In this document: positions 9,180 through 16,584 of the stretch, piece after piece
How the letters are laid out: every line of letters begins with the position of its first letter
How positions within the stretch are numbered: position 1 is the stretch's first letter
Assembly: GCA_023397505.1 (NCBI GenBank)
Contig: JAEWUC010000007.1
Location: 310,001 to 374,000 of the forward strand
Length of the DNA stretch: 64,000 bases
From: Bacteroidota bacterium
Lineage (GTDB): Bacteria; Bacteroidota; Ignavibacteria; Ignavibacteriales; Melioribacteraceae
Direction: 5' to 3'
The notes under the pieces: model-generated
Told to the model about the DNA's origin: nothing
Databases searched by the model: none
What the model saw: only the letters and a program-made list of their open reading frames with translations
Translations under genes and position numbers: made by a program

Positions 9180-9885
9180 CCATCTCGCAAAATTTTATTC
9201 ACACCTAATGCGCGGAATTGATTATGGTATTTGGTCCGATTATATAAATGTATTAAGCAGGGAAACGAATAAGAAAAATCCTCGTGTGCTGGAGATTGCC
9301 TGCGGTTCCGGAGATATTGCTCGAATACTAAATAAAGAATTCAAGCATTATGTTGCATGTGACCTAGCTTTATCGATGCTAAATCAATTGAATGAAAAAG
9401 GACTACCAAAGGTTTGTTGCGACATGACGGCGCTTCCATTTAAAAGAAAATATGATTTTGTGTTTTCAACTTTTGACAGCGTTAATTATTTGTTAACAAA
9501 AGAAAAATTCAAAAAATTTCTTTTAGAAGTGTCATCGATTTTGGATTCTGAAGGAGTTTTAACTTTCGATGTAAGCCTAGAAAACAACAGTTTGCGTTAT
9601 CAAAAATATCTTAATAGGAAAGGCAAACTAGACGGAATAAGATATATTCAACGAAGCAAGTATAACGAAAAAACACGCATACATTATAACCATTTTGAAA
9701 TTACACTTGCGGATGGTTCGAAGGTTGAAGAAATTCACAGACAAAAAATTTACCGTTTCGATGAATATTTTATGTTTATAGATGATTCCGATTTTTATGT
9801 AAGCGGATGTTACGAAACTTTTACATTTACAAATGCGAATGCCGAAACCGAGCGCGCTCAATTTGTTCTAAAGAAAAGGATTTAA
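9160..9885 (+). CDS. Class I SAM-dependent methyltransferase
   Basis: Residues ~40-140 form a Rossmann methyltransferase: motif I is VLEIACGSGDIA, the acidic end of strand 2 is VACDLALSMLNQL, and motif IV is FVFSTFDSVNYLL. The remaining ~100 residues resemble small-molecule methyltransferases with a C-terminal beta lid. No substrate can be read from the sequence. It overlaps pdxA by 20 bp and is followed by ftsE after one base, so it is cotranscribed with both. Confidence 0.85.
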   Translation: MSTESYNHLAKFYSHLMRGIDYGIWSDYINVLSRETNKKNPRVLEIACGSGDIARILNKEFKHYVACDLALSMLNQLNEKGLPKVCCDMTALPFKRKYDFVFSTFDSVNYLLTKEKFKKFLLEVSSILDSEGVLTFDVSLENNSLRYQKYLNRKGKLDGIRYIQRSKYNEKTRIHYNHFEITLADGSKVEEIHRQKIYRFDEYFMFIDDSDFYVSGCYETFTFTNANAETERAQFVLKKRI

Positions 9886-9886
9886 G

Positions 9887-10561
9887 ATGCTTTCTTTTAA
9901 TCATGTCGATTTTGAATATTCCAATCAACCGGTTTTCAATGATTTGAATTTGCATATTGATGAGGGCGAGTTTGTTTTTCTTATTGGGAAAAGCGGAGTT
10001 GGCAAAACAACTTTATTACGTATGATTTATATGGACTGCATGCCTCAATCCGGTTATGTGCAAATTAGTGAATACTCATCCGATTCATTAAAAGAAAGAG
10101 AAATACCAAAACTTAGACGAAAACTTGGCGTAGTTTTTCAAGATTTTCAACTGCTTGAGGATCGGAATGTATTTGACAATCTTGCTTTTGTTTTGCAAGT
10201 AACGGGAGTACCTAAAAAACTTATAAAAAGAAAAGTATTTCACGCATTGTCGGATGTTGGGCTTTCTCATAAACAAACAAATATGCCGCATGAATTATCA
10301 GGCGGAGAGAAACAAAGGGTAGCCATTGCCCGCGCAATAATTAACGATCCGTTTCTTGTTTTAGCAGACGAACCAACGGGAAATTTGGATCCCGAAACAG
10401 CAGAAGAGATTTTGGAAATTTTAAGAAAAATTAATTCGCGCGGAACATCAATAATTTTTGCTACACATAATTATGATTTAATCAGCAGGTTCGACGCTAA
10501 AATAATGCGTTTGGAAAACGGTAAAGTTGTGAAAGTAATCTTAAAGAAAAAAGAGAATTAA
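9887..10561 (+). CDS. ftsE: FtsE-like ABC transporter ATPase
   Basis: The protein is an ABC ATPase of FtsE length and type. Walker A is GKSGVGKTTLL (residues ~32-42), the Q-loop is VVFQDFQLLEDRNVFDNLAF, the ABC signature is LSGGEKQRVAIARA, Walker B is LVLADEPTGNLD, and the H-loop is FATHN. FtsE works with the membrane protein FtsX to activate peptidoglycan hydrolases at division. No ftsX lies in this window: the next gene is convergent adk. A LolD-like identity cannot be fully excluded, but RMIYMDCMPQSG and LLEDRNVFDN favour FtsE. Confidence 0.85.
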   Translation: MLSFNHVDFEYSNQPVFNDLNLHIDEGEFVFLIGKSGVGKTTLLRMIYMDCMPQSGYVQISEYSSDSLKEREIPKLRRKLGVVFQDFQLLEDRNVFDNLAFVLQVTGVPKKLIKRKVFHALSDVGLSHKQTNMPHELSGGEKQRVAIARAIINDPFLVLADEPTGNLDPETAEEILEILRKINSRGTSIIFATHNYDLISRFDAKIMRLENGKVVKVILKKKEN

Positions 10562-10600
10562 AGCCTGCAACATTTTGTTAAATGAAGCAGGCTTGTTCAA
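10561..10600. terminator. Bidirectional terminator between ftsE and adk
   Basis: AAGCCTGC (10561-10568) pairs perfectly with GCAGGCTT (10587-10594) in the 40-bp gap between two convergent genes. The loop is 18 nt, and T-rich or A-rich tracts flank it loosely on both sides. Its placement suits a shared terminator. Confidence 0.6.
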
Positions 10601-10601
10601 T

Positions 10602-11243
10602 TTAGATAAGTTTGGATAAAATCCCTTCGGTCACTGTATCAATCGGAAGCGTACCATCGACTTCAATAATATTTGCCTTGTTTTTATAATGCTCAAATAC
10701 CGGAGCCGTTTGCTCGTGATACAATTTTAATCTGTTTTTAATTACTTCTTCGGTATCATCTTTTCGAGTAATATAGCTATTAACAGATTTACAAACAGGG
10801 CAAGTATAATTTTCCGTCACTTCGCTTTTAATAGCAATGTTACCGCATGAATTGCAAACCATTCTGTTTGTTATACGGTTTATCATGATATTGTCATCGG
10901 CGTCAAGTTTAATTAAATCGATTTTTGTTTTACCGAGATCTACAAATATTTGATCTAAAATTTCAGCCTGGTTTACTGTTCTTGGAAAACCGTCAAGTAT
11001 AAAACCGTTTTTACATCTATCTTCTTTCAAAGCTTCTTTCAACATTCCTGCAACAATTTCGTCCGGAACTAGTCCGCCTGATTCGACAATAGATTTTGCT
11101 TTCAAGCCGAGTTCGGTTCCGTTTTTAATTGCCGCACGGAGAATATCACCGGTTGAGATGTGCGCAACATTAAGTTTTGAAGCAAGAATTTTTGCTTGCG
11201 TTCCTTTGCCTACGCCGGGGGCACCAAATATTATTATTTCCAT
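10602..11243 (-). CDS. adk: Adenylate kinase with zinc-type lid
   Basis: Adenylate kinase interconverts 2 ADP and ATP + AMP. The P-loop GAPGVGKGTQ is at residues ~7-16, AMP-binding residues are in HISTGDILRA, and DGFPRT is the conserved central motif. The lid carries four cysteines (CNSCG and CPVC, residues ~130-155) in the arrangement that binds structural zinc in Gram-positive and some Bacteroidota enzymes. Length 213 is normal for the long form. Transcribed convergently with ftsE. Confidence 0.97.
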   Translation of the reverse strand: MEIIIFGAPGVGKGTQAKILASKLNVAHISTGDILRAAIKNGTELGLKAKSIVESGGLVPDEIVAGMLKEALKEDRCKNGFILDGFPRTVNQAEILDQIFVDLGKTKIDLIKLDADDNIMINRITNRMVCNSCGNIAIKSEVTENYTCPVCKSVNSYITRKDDTEEVIKNRLKLYHEQTAPVFEHYKNKANIIEVDGTLPIDTVTEGILSKLI

Positions 11244-11399
11244 AGTCCGTTAATTAAATATGATTAGAAAGTATTATTTATCGTGGTCGAAAAAATAATC
11301 ACAAATGTTTTAATAGCCAAAAGTATTATTTAAAATGTTTGGGACGGTTGTTAATGGGCAATAGAAATAAAAATTAATTGGAATAAAAATGAACAAAGA

Positions 11400-11870
11400 T
11401 TAATTTTTTGCATCACGTTTTTGCTTGAAAAATTGCTCAATTAGATTTTTTGATTCGTTGGCGTAAATACCTGAAAATACATTCACTTTGTGATTGTACT
11501 TTTCTGTTTCAATTACGTTGAATAATGAACCGCACGCACCAAATTTCGGCTCGAATGTTCCAAAATACAAATTTCTGATCCTCGAAAGTAGAATTGCGCC
11601 TGAACACATTAAACATGGTTCCACCGTAACATAAATATCGCACTCATTCAATATTTTATTTTGAAGATGATTTGACGCTGCGGTAATTGCCAGCATTTCC
11701 GCATGAGCCGTAGAATCTTTTAACATTTCAGTTTGGTTGAAACCACGTCCGATAATTCTGTTTTGATAAACTACAACTGCACCAACGGGTACTTCATTAG
11801 CTTCGAAAGCTTTCTCGGCTTCTTGCAAAGCAGCATACATATATTTATAAATGTGTTTTTCGAAAAGCAT
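11400..11870 (-). CDS. tadA: tRNA adenosine(34) deaminase
   Basis: TadA converts the wobble adenosine of tRNA-Arg(ACG) to inosine. The cytidine-deaminase-like zinc site is clear: HAEM supplies the His ligand and the catalytic Glu, and PCLMC supplies the two Cys ligands. Length 156 is typical. Its natural substrate tRNA-Arg(ACG) is encoded about 200 bp away on the other strand, a neat though perhaps fortuitous proximity. Confidence 0.95.
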   Translation of the reverse strand: MLFEKHIYKYMYAALQEAEKAFEANEVPVGAVVVYQNRIIGRGFNQTEMLKDSTAHAEMLAITAASNHLQNKILNECDIYVTVEPCLMCSGAILLSRIRNLYFGTFEPKFGACGSLFNVIETEKYNHKVNVFSGIYANESKNLIEQFFKQKRDAKN

Positions 11871-11945
11871 AGTTTCCTGTTTTTATCTGCACAAATTAAA
11901 GGAAAAATTGTCACATCTAAAATTCGTCAAATCCTTTTGTACAAA

Positions 11946-11976
11946 TTGTAAGTTAAAAACCACTGTTGTATATTTG
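11946..11976 (+). promoter_or_regulatory. Candidate Bacteroidota-type promoter for tRNA-Arg
   Basis: TTG (11946-11948) and TATATTTG (11969-11976) match the -33 TTG / -7 TAnnTTTG form with a 20-bp spacer. It points toward the tRNA gene about 95 bp downstream. It is the only recognisable promoter in the 200 bp between divergent tadA and the tRNA. Confidence 0.4.
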
Positions 11977-12071
11977 CAAAAGAATTTGAATGTATAATGT
12001 TGAGTGAAGAGGGATTCATTTAATTTTTTATTCTACACCCGACATTCATAATTCTTCGTTCGTTTTTTTAT

Positions 12072-12145
12072 GCACCCGTAGCTTAATTGGATAGAGCATC
12101 TGACTACGGATCAGAAGGTTCGGGGTTCGAATCCCTGCGGGTGTA
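12072..12145 (+). tRNA. tRNA-Arg(ACG)
   Basis: A full cloverleaf can be drawn. The acceptor stem GCACCCG pairs with CGGGTGT (one G-U at the end), the D-loop contains AATTGG, the anticodon loop is CTACGGA with anticodon ACG, the T-arm is CGGGG-TTCGAAT-CCCTG, and the discriminator is A. CCA is not encoded. The 3' half doubles as the left attachment site of the integrated element, so the gene stays intact after integration. Confidence 0.97.
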
Positions 12146-12147
12146 CT
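12101..12147 (+). repeat. attL: 3' half of tRNA-Arg(ACG), 47-bp direct repeat
   Basis: These 47 bases, from the anticodon stem to two bases past the discriminator, recur without mismatch at 44716-44762. The flanks diverge immediately on both sides. This is the expected footprint of tyrosine-recombinase integration into a tRNA gene. Confidence 0.93.
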
Positions 12148-12150
12148 TCT

Positions 12151-12188
12151 AAAAGCTTGAATATGAAATGTATTCAAGCTTTTTTTGT
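12151..12188 (+). terminator. Rho-independent terminator after tRNA-Arg(ACG)
   Basis: A 13-bp perfect stem, AAAAGCTTGAATA (12151-12163) with its complement at 12171-12183, is followed by a T run. It lies just inside the integrated element, so the element supplies a new terminator to the tRNA it entered. Confidence 0.88.
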
Positions 12189-12229
12189 TTTACACACATA
12201 CAGAATTCCCTATGATTTCAGTTTTTTAA

Positions 12230-12250
12230 AGTAGGGACTGAGTAGGGACT
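12230..12250 (+). repeat. Left arm-type integrase site candidates
   Basis: Two copies of AGTAGGGACT start 11 bp apart, at 12230 and 12241. The same pair, with the same orientation and spacing, occurs near the right end at 44650-44670. They lie 83-103 bp inside attL, a usual place for integrase arm-binding sites. Confidence 0.7.
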
Positions 12251-12376
12251 TTTTGAGTCTGTGTCCTTTATCCTACCGGACAATTTTTAATATGAACAAA
12301 ATAGTTTATTCCAAACTTCATCGAATTTTACATATTGAATATAATGAAATAGAAAAATAAGAGAAATAACCGGAAG

Positions 12377-12802
12377 CTATGCAGCTTCTGATTTTGCGAT
12401 TACTTCTGTTTTCGAAATATCAAACACAGTAGCAGTAAAGAAGTGAACATCTTCATCATCTGAAATCATCTCTGAATTATCTCCGCCTTGTGGCGAGACA
12501 AGTTCTTGCTTTGCTTTAGATGGGACAAAGATTAAAAAGCCATGTTCACCTTTGCGAACAATTCTTCCAGCTTTCTTCCACTGTTGAAACCCACCAACAA
12601 TTGAAAAGTTTATTTCTGATTGAGCAACCAAAAAGCGTTGGTTGTGAGGTGTCAATAGATGCCCTTCAACTGTAACAATGCCGAATTTATCAGCTACGGC
12701 TTGGCGTTGTTCTTCTGTCATTTCAGAAAGAGTTTTTCTAATACGGATGATCTTTTCTTTTTTCTCTTGTCTCAATTGTTGTTTTTGTTCTTGTGATAAC
12801 AT
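12377..12802 (-). CDS. ArdC N-terminal-domain protein (antirestriction-like)
   Basis: The core FQQWKKAGRIVRKGEHGFLI...FFTATVFDISKTE matches the ArdC N-terminal ssDNA-binding domain (DUF1738) found on plasmids and mobile elements, where full-length ArdC protects incoming DNA. This protein stops after that domain and lacks the C-terminal metalloprotease with HExxH. I chose the ATG at 12802 because GGGAG lies about 9 nt upstream; a longer frame reaches 12847 but overlaps the next gene. Residues near VSPQGGDNSE correspond to a small palindrome (12480-12498) that interrupts the domain in frame, as other palindromes do in this element. Function as antirestriction is inferred. Confidence 0.75.
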   Translation of the reverse strand: MLSQEQKQQLRQEKKEKIIRIRKTLSEMTEEQRQAVADKFGIVTVEGHLLTPHNQRFLVAQSEINFSIVGGFQQWKKAGRIVRKGEHGFLIFVPSKAKQELVSPQGGDNSEMISDDEDVHFFTATVFDISKTEVIAKSEAA

Positions 12803-12815
12803 GGCTTTAACTCCC

Positions 12816-13004
12816 TTAAGATTTTTTGATTGATTTGATAAAAGCATTTAGGAAAGTATTTGCTGCATTATATGTTTTGAATGATTGTGAATGAAATGAA
12901 CCGGATGGAGTAAAAACATTTACAAAGAAATTTTGATTTGATTGAACTAACCGAATAAGAAAACCTTTGTGCCGTTTAGAGTAATGAACTATTACAGATA
13001 CCAT
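12816..13004 (-). CDS. Small hypothetical protein upstream of the ArdC-N gene
   Basis: This 62-residue basic protein starts at an ATG (13004) preceded by GGAAGG at a good distance, and ends 13 bp before the ArdC-N start, so the two are probably one transcript. It has a beta-rich N-terminal half and a basic tail (KSIKKS). I do not recognise the family. Confidence 0.5.
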   Translation of the reverse strand: MVSVIVHYSKRHKGFLIRLVQSNQNFFVNVFTPSGSFHSQSFKTYNAANTFLNAFIKSIKKS

Positions 13005-13628
13005 GACCCAACCTTCCCGCTTCGCCTTGCGTAAGCGAGGCGAGTTACGCCGTTAAAAAACATATTTTGCCCGCTTAGGCGATCTTTTGCGAAATAATGA
13101 CTTGTTACCATGATGGTGTAAGAAAAGATGATGATTCAAGGCAAGGGCGAAATACCGCAACTGAGAATTATCATCATAAACAAGCGGTATGAGTTTCATA
13201 TACCCTTGCCCCGATTGGCTACAAAGATTTGAATAAAACTAAGCTTGTTTACCGAGGGGCAAAATAATGCTTGCAATAGCTGAACGCCCGCCTTGCCGGC
13301 GAGGCAGGAAGTGAAGCAAACAATTCGGAAAAGTAGTTGACTTAAGCAATTTATGAGTTTGGAAATTGGCGCATCTTTTTGACACAAAAAGTGTGAGTAA
13401 GAGACAAACGAATAATTTGCGTTCATGATTTATGAGGGAAATATTTTTGAATATCTTTGATGAAAAATTATTGACCGAACTGAAAGTAGATTTACGCTGT
13501 GTGAGGCGAATGAATGAGCCCGTCTAATGATGCCGGGCAAGCCGAATCAGAGCGGACTTTTATTAGCGAACAATTTTAAGTGAATCGAAGTGAACACAAA
13601 TTTGTGAGCTATAGGTATGTAAAAAGAG
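13005..13628. other. Gene-less stretch with dispersed palindromes
   Basis: No convincing gene is seen. The region carries several GC-rich palindromes: around 13018-13055, around 13273-13310 (CCGCCTTGCC with GGCGAGGCAGG), and a CCCG...CGGGCAAGC unit at 13519-13542. An open frame at 13196-13426 on the minus strand runs through these palindromes, has no ribosome-binding site, and is probably not coding. Confidence 0.6.
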
Positions 13629-13658
13629 AAGGGTTACCAGGAATGATAACCCTTTCTC
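13629..13658 (-). terminator. Terminator of the DUF6266-like gene
   Basis: GGGTTA (13631-13636) pairs with TAACCC (13647-13652), extended by flanking AAAG/CTTT-like bases (GAA...TTTC). It lies just beyond the stop of the minus-strand gene at 13666, with A-rich sequence that reads as a U tract on that strand. Confidence 0.6.
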
Positions 13659-13665
13659 GAATTGA

Positions 13666-14349
13666 TTAGCTGAGTTTTGTGTAGGTGCCGGAGTTTTGAA
13701 CGACTTTTCCATCGGCAGTTTTAGTTACTACACATACATAGAGGATGCTATGTTGATACTTCGCGGCTGCATTTTTCTGCAATGCATTAAGATCAATTTC
13801 TAGATCGTAAGTCTGCGCGAAATTGTAACCAGGTACATCTTTGGACAAAGAAATGATCTTGAATGGTTCGTCTGCTTCATTTGTTGGATCGTAAAAACAA
13901 ACAAGAGCATTTGCAGAAAGATTAACCTCATCAGCACCGAAGACAGATGAAACATTAAGTATTGGAAGTGTAGCTGTGATTTTATCAGCGGCTACTGCAG
14001 CAGTTGAAATCTGTAAAGGAAATCCTTCCGGAACGAGAATGTTCTGCTCGGTTGGTTTTTCAATAGAAGAGTAAGCGAAGTTACTCTGAAAGATTTCATT
14101 GAAAACTGAATTTGCTACATTTCTTACTTTCTTCCAGATTGAAACAAGTGAAGTAAGGGCAAGGATTGCGCTTGCAAATTTTGCAGTGACTGAAAATTTC
14201 TGACGAACAGTAAGTACCGCAGGTTCTTGACTAGCATTGAAGCTGGATGGACGAGCAGCTAATACAGTGCGGCCATCAACTGTTCTCGCGGAAAGGTTGC
14301 CAAGCTTCCCGGATAAATTTCCGATGACATTTCCATTTACGATTGCCAT
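13666..14349 (-). CDS. DUF6266-like protein
   Basis: The N-terminus (NGNVIGNLSGKLGNLSARTVDGRTVL) resembles the Bacteroidota DUF6266 family, whose members begin with a G-x-SGK-GN pattern followed by a line of basic and Arg-Pro residues. The middle has a Trp/Lys helix, and the C-terminal half looks like a beta-sandwich. The start is well supported by AGGAGG 7 nt upstream of the ATG at 14349. Function is unknown. Its position beside lysis-type genes suggests a phage-derived or surface role, which is inference only. Confidence 0.65.
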   Translation of the reverse strand: MAIVNGNVIGNLSGKLGNLSARTVDGRTVLAARPSSFNASQEPAVLTVRQKFSVTAKFASAILALTSLVSIWKKVRNVANSVFNEIFQSNFAYSSIEKPTEQNILVPEGFPLQISTAAVAADKITATLPILNVSSVFGADEVNLSANALVCFYDPTNEADEPFKIISLSKDVPGYNFAQTYDLEIDLNALQKNAAAKYQHSILYVCVVTKTADGKVVQNSGTYTKLS

Positions 14350-14479
14350 GGTAAAACCTCCTAAAGTTATGATGAATTACAGAGGCAATTTTATGGGATT
14401 GAATAGACGTGTTCACTGTAATAATGGGAAAGTAAAAGAAAACGAGATTGTGAGTGTCCTATGGCTTGGATATGGCTTG

Positions 14480-14755
14480 TTACAGGCTTGTTAGGGGCTT
14501 GTTTGATGAGGGAAAAGAAACCAGCTTATTTCTTCTTTTCCGGAATAGAATTGTATTCACAGAATCATAACACAAATTATACTTCTCTGAGAGAATGAAG
14601 ATTGATTCAATTTGAGTGTAAGTTTTTCGTAATTCAAGGTATTCTGATTTAATTTGCAAATTACGAAGGACCAGTTCATTGATTAAACCAAGTTGATGAT
14701 ATTTCTGGAATTTGGATTCATTTCTAATATGCGATATATCAAATCTGTGAGTCAT
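14480..14755 (-). CDS. Small hypothetical protein, possible HTH
   Basis: This 91-residue basic protein contains a helical stretch, IESIFILSEKYNLCYDSVNT, that reads like a helix-turn-helix (sensing helix, turn, recognition helix), followed by the basic ILFRKRRNK. AAGGG lies just upstream of the ATG at 14755. It is encoded upstream of, and in line with, the DUF6266-like gene, with 130 bp between. It may be a small regulator or a terminase-small-subunit-like protein; the family is not recognised. Confidence 0.5.
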   Translation of the reverse strand: MTHRFDISHIRNESKFQKYHQLGLINELVLRNLQIKSEYLELRKTYTQIESIFILSEKYNLCYDSVNTILFRKRRNKLVSFPSSNKPLTSL

Positions 14756-14756
14756 T

Positions 14757-15305
14757 AGCCCTTTTCATTTAGCTGATACAAAAATATATTCAATGATTTG
14801 ATGAGTGCAACGCTCGATGTTTATGATTTGTTTTCTTTTGTTATCAAGAGTGATGATATTATAAGTGAGCTTGTGAAAATGAGAAAATCTAAAGATTAGA
14901 TTCCCGCTTTTGCGGGAATGACAAAAAGGAGCGAAGTGGAGTGTGTGTGGCAAAGCCACGACATAAAACGAGCGACAGAATCACATGTAAGCGAACAAAG
15001 GTGTGTGGGAATCCACGACCGGAGTGAGCGATGGTGAGGCGATTAGAATTTATTAGTGCCGAGTTTATATAAGACAACATTATGTTGATTCGATTGTAAT
15101 TGAGAAAACGCCTTTGTTGGGACTACCCAAATACAAAAACATAATGTTACTTATGTAATACGGGCTGTCCCATGTCCCGATGAGCTGAGACCTCACACAA
15201 AAGGTTTGTTGATCCATGAAATCTTCTATCTGATGTAAAGTGAAATACAGTGGTTCTTTGCATAAGAAGTGAAAAGTTATGCGTGAGAAGAAAAGGAATC
15301 ATGCT
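14757..15305. other. Gene-poor stretch with palindromes
   Basis: No gene is supported. A hairpin GATTCCCGC-TTTT-GCGGGAATG lies near 14900-14922 and resembles the inner part of the MITE-like element at 26251. Further small inverted repeats occur near 14945-15040 (GTGGCAAAGCCACG) and 15160-15190. Two minus-strand open frames here are composed largely of these repeats. The promoter of the lysis-type genes to the right should lie near the end of this stretch. Confidence 0.5.
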
Positions 15306-15767
15306 ATGAAGTTATCAGAAAGTTTTAATCTTGATGAGTTTACAATTTCTCAAGTGGCGGAAAGACATGGTTACAGAAATGAACCGAGTGAAAAGCAGAT
15401 TGATAATTTGAGATTGCTTTGTGTAAATGCTCTTCAACCGCTAAGAGAAATAATCAATGTGCCGATTTTTATTAATTCCGGATTTCGTTCATTCGATGTA
15501 AATGCTGCTGTTGGTGGGAGATTTAATTCTCAACATCTTGAAGGAAAAGCCGCCGACTTAGTTGTCCATTCCATGAATCTAATTGATGTGTTCAATATTG
15601 TTTTACAAAAATTATCATTCGATCAATTGATTTATGAGTTCGGAAAGTGGATTCATGTTTCTTGGAACGGTGAATTGAATCGTAAGGATGTTATGATTTC
15701 GAAAAAGGTTTATGGAAAAACAGTGTATGAAAAGGTTATAGGTGATCGGTTACCAGTTATTGGTTAA
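15306..15767 (+). CDS. Peptidase M15-family endolysin-like protein
   Basis: The sequence matches small phage-type D-Ala-D-Ala carboxypeptidase / L-Ala-D-Glu endopeptidase domains (Peptidase_M15_3). SGFRSFDVN comes first, then the zinc motif SQHLEGKAADL (His and Asp ligands), then WIHVSW with the third His. No signal peptide is visible, which suits a cytoplasmic endolysin that leaves through a holin. I prefer the ATG at 15306, with AAGGA upstream, over the in-frame ATG at 15279. It is followed by a membrane/coiled-coil protein and a 3-TM holin, forming a lysis-like cassette. Confidence 0.85.
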   Translation: MKLSESFNLDEFTISQVAERHGYRNEPSEKQIDNLRLLCVNALQPLREIINVPIFINSGFRSFDVNAAVGGRFNSQHLEGKAADLVVHSMNLIDVFNIVLQKLSFDQLIYEFGKWIHVSWNGELNRKDVMISKKVYGKTVYEKVIGDRLPVIG

Positions 15768-15770
15768 AAA

Positions 15771-15824
15771 ATGGATGAGAAGATTTATATATGGCTCCTC
15801 GGCTTCGCTCGGAGTAACAAATGA
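15771..15824 (+). pseudogene. Duplicated N-terminal fragment of the downstream gene
   Basis: The 17-codon frame MDEKIYIWLLGFARSNK begins like the next protein (MNERIYIWIIGG). The 24-base starts at 15771 and 15821 share 18 bases. Between the two copies lies a palindrome (CTCC...GGAG, 15795-15814). It looks like a local duplication in which a palindromic insert truncated one copy. Translation of the fragment would end on the ATG of the intact gene (ATGA), so it could also act as a leader. Confidence 0.5.
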
Positions 15825-16060
15825 ACGAAAGAATTTACATATGGATTATAGGAGGGCTGTTGGGGTTGGTCAATATGTTATTCTGGTCCAGAATAAAGAG
15901 GATTGAAAAAGATGTTGATGAAGCGAAAAAGAAATCGTCTTCGATTGAGAAGAATTATTTATCAAGGTTCGAAGACCTTCATAATAAATTGAGTGAAGTT
16001 GAGAAGAATATTATCAAGGAGATTTATTCGATTAAATTTTCGGCAATGAATAATAAGTAA
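15821..16060 (+). CDS. Small membrane protein with coiled coil (spanin/holin-accessory-like)
   Basis: The protein has 79 residues: one N-terminal transmembrane helix (IYIWIIGGLLGLVNMLFW, residues ~5-22), then a charged coiled coil rich in Lys, Glu and Asp. This layout is common in phage lysis cassettes (i-spanin-like) and in holin accessory proteins. The family is not recognised by motif. The role is inferred from its place between the M15 peptidase and the holin. Confidence 0.6.
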   Translation: MNERIYIWIIGGLLGLVNMLFWSRIKRIEKDVDEAKKKSSSIEKNYLSRFEDLHNKLSEVEKNIIKEIYSIKFSAMNNK

Positions 16061-16092
16061 CCTCACCCCGTCAAAGCCGGGCAAGCCAAAAT

Positions 16093-16124
16093 CCCTCTCC
16101 TTAAAATAAGGAGAGGGACTTTTT
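16093..16124 (+). terminator. Strong hairpin with T run before the holin gene
   Basis: An 11-bp perfect stem, CCCTCTCCTTA (16093-16103) with its complement at 16107-16117, has a 3-nt loop and is followed by six T. It has the form of a rho-independent terminator. It lies 16 bp upstream of the holin start, directly before its GGAGG site, so it may attenuate holin expression. It adjoins a CCCG...CGGGCAAGC palindrome (16067-16086). Confidence 0.6.
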
Positions 16125-16139
16125 TAAAAGGAGGATGAA

Positions 16140-16529
16140 ATGGGAGTGTTAGATTTTTTAAGCGGTGTGGTAAGACCAATAACTGATTTGATTGATAATC
16201 TTTCTACTTCTGATGAAGAGCGCGGGAAACTTCAAAATGAGTTGACGAAAATTGAGAATGAGTTTTTAGGTAAAGCTTTAGAATATGAAGCGAAGCTTCT
16301 TGATTCCCAAGGAAGGGTTGTTGAAGCGGAAGCAAAAGGACAAAGTTGGCTGCAAAGGAATTGGAGACCAATTACAATGCTAACATTTTTAATTCTTGTT
16401 GTTTGCGATTCATTCGGATGGCTTGCTTTCAGATTAAGTGGTGAAGCATGGGTTTTATTACAAATTGGATTAGGTGGTTATGTAGTTGGCAGGACTGGTG
16501 AAAAGATTGTCGAGAAGATTCGGAAGTGA
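16140..16529 (+). CDS. Phage holin of the 3-TM type
   Basis: The C-terminal half, QSWLQRNWRPITMLTFL then VLLQIGLGGYVVGRTGEKI, is the hallmark of the holin_3TM family (PF11351 type). The N-terminal half is a charged helix. The WRP motif sits at the first membrane helix. A GGAGG lies just upstream of the ATG at 16140. In phages these proteins permeabilise the inner membrane at lysis. Here the gene follows the M15 peptidase and membrane/coiled-coil genes but no structural genes. Confidence 0.85.
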   Translation: MGVLDFLSGVVRPITDLIDNLSTSDEERGKLQNELTKIENEFLGKALEYEAKLLDSQGRVVEAEAKGQSWLQRNWRPITMLTFLILVVCDSFGWLAFRLSGEAWVLLQIGLGGYVVGRTGEKIVEKIRK

Positions 16530-16584
16530 TTAGTTATTGATGATTTGTTGTTAAGAAAATTCTCGAATAATTTGTAGTAGTTTC

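Noticed and set aside
9887..10561. Complete ftsEX operon
   Set aside because: The next gene is convergent adk, and no FtsX-like membrane protein is encoded nearby.
13196..13426. 76-codon minus-strand frame
   Set aside because: It runs through GC-rich palindromes, has no ribosome-binding site, and no recognisable protein features.
14765..15080. Two overlapping minus-strand frames
   Set aside because: Their sequences are translations of the dispersed repeats (phrases such as CHSRKSGNL are typical of GATTCCCGC repeats) and are unlikely to be genes.
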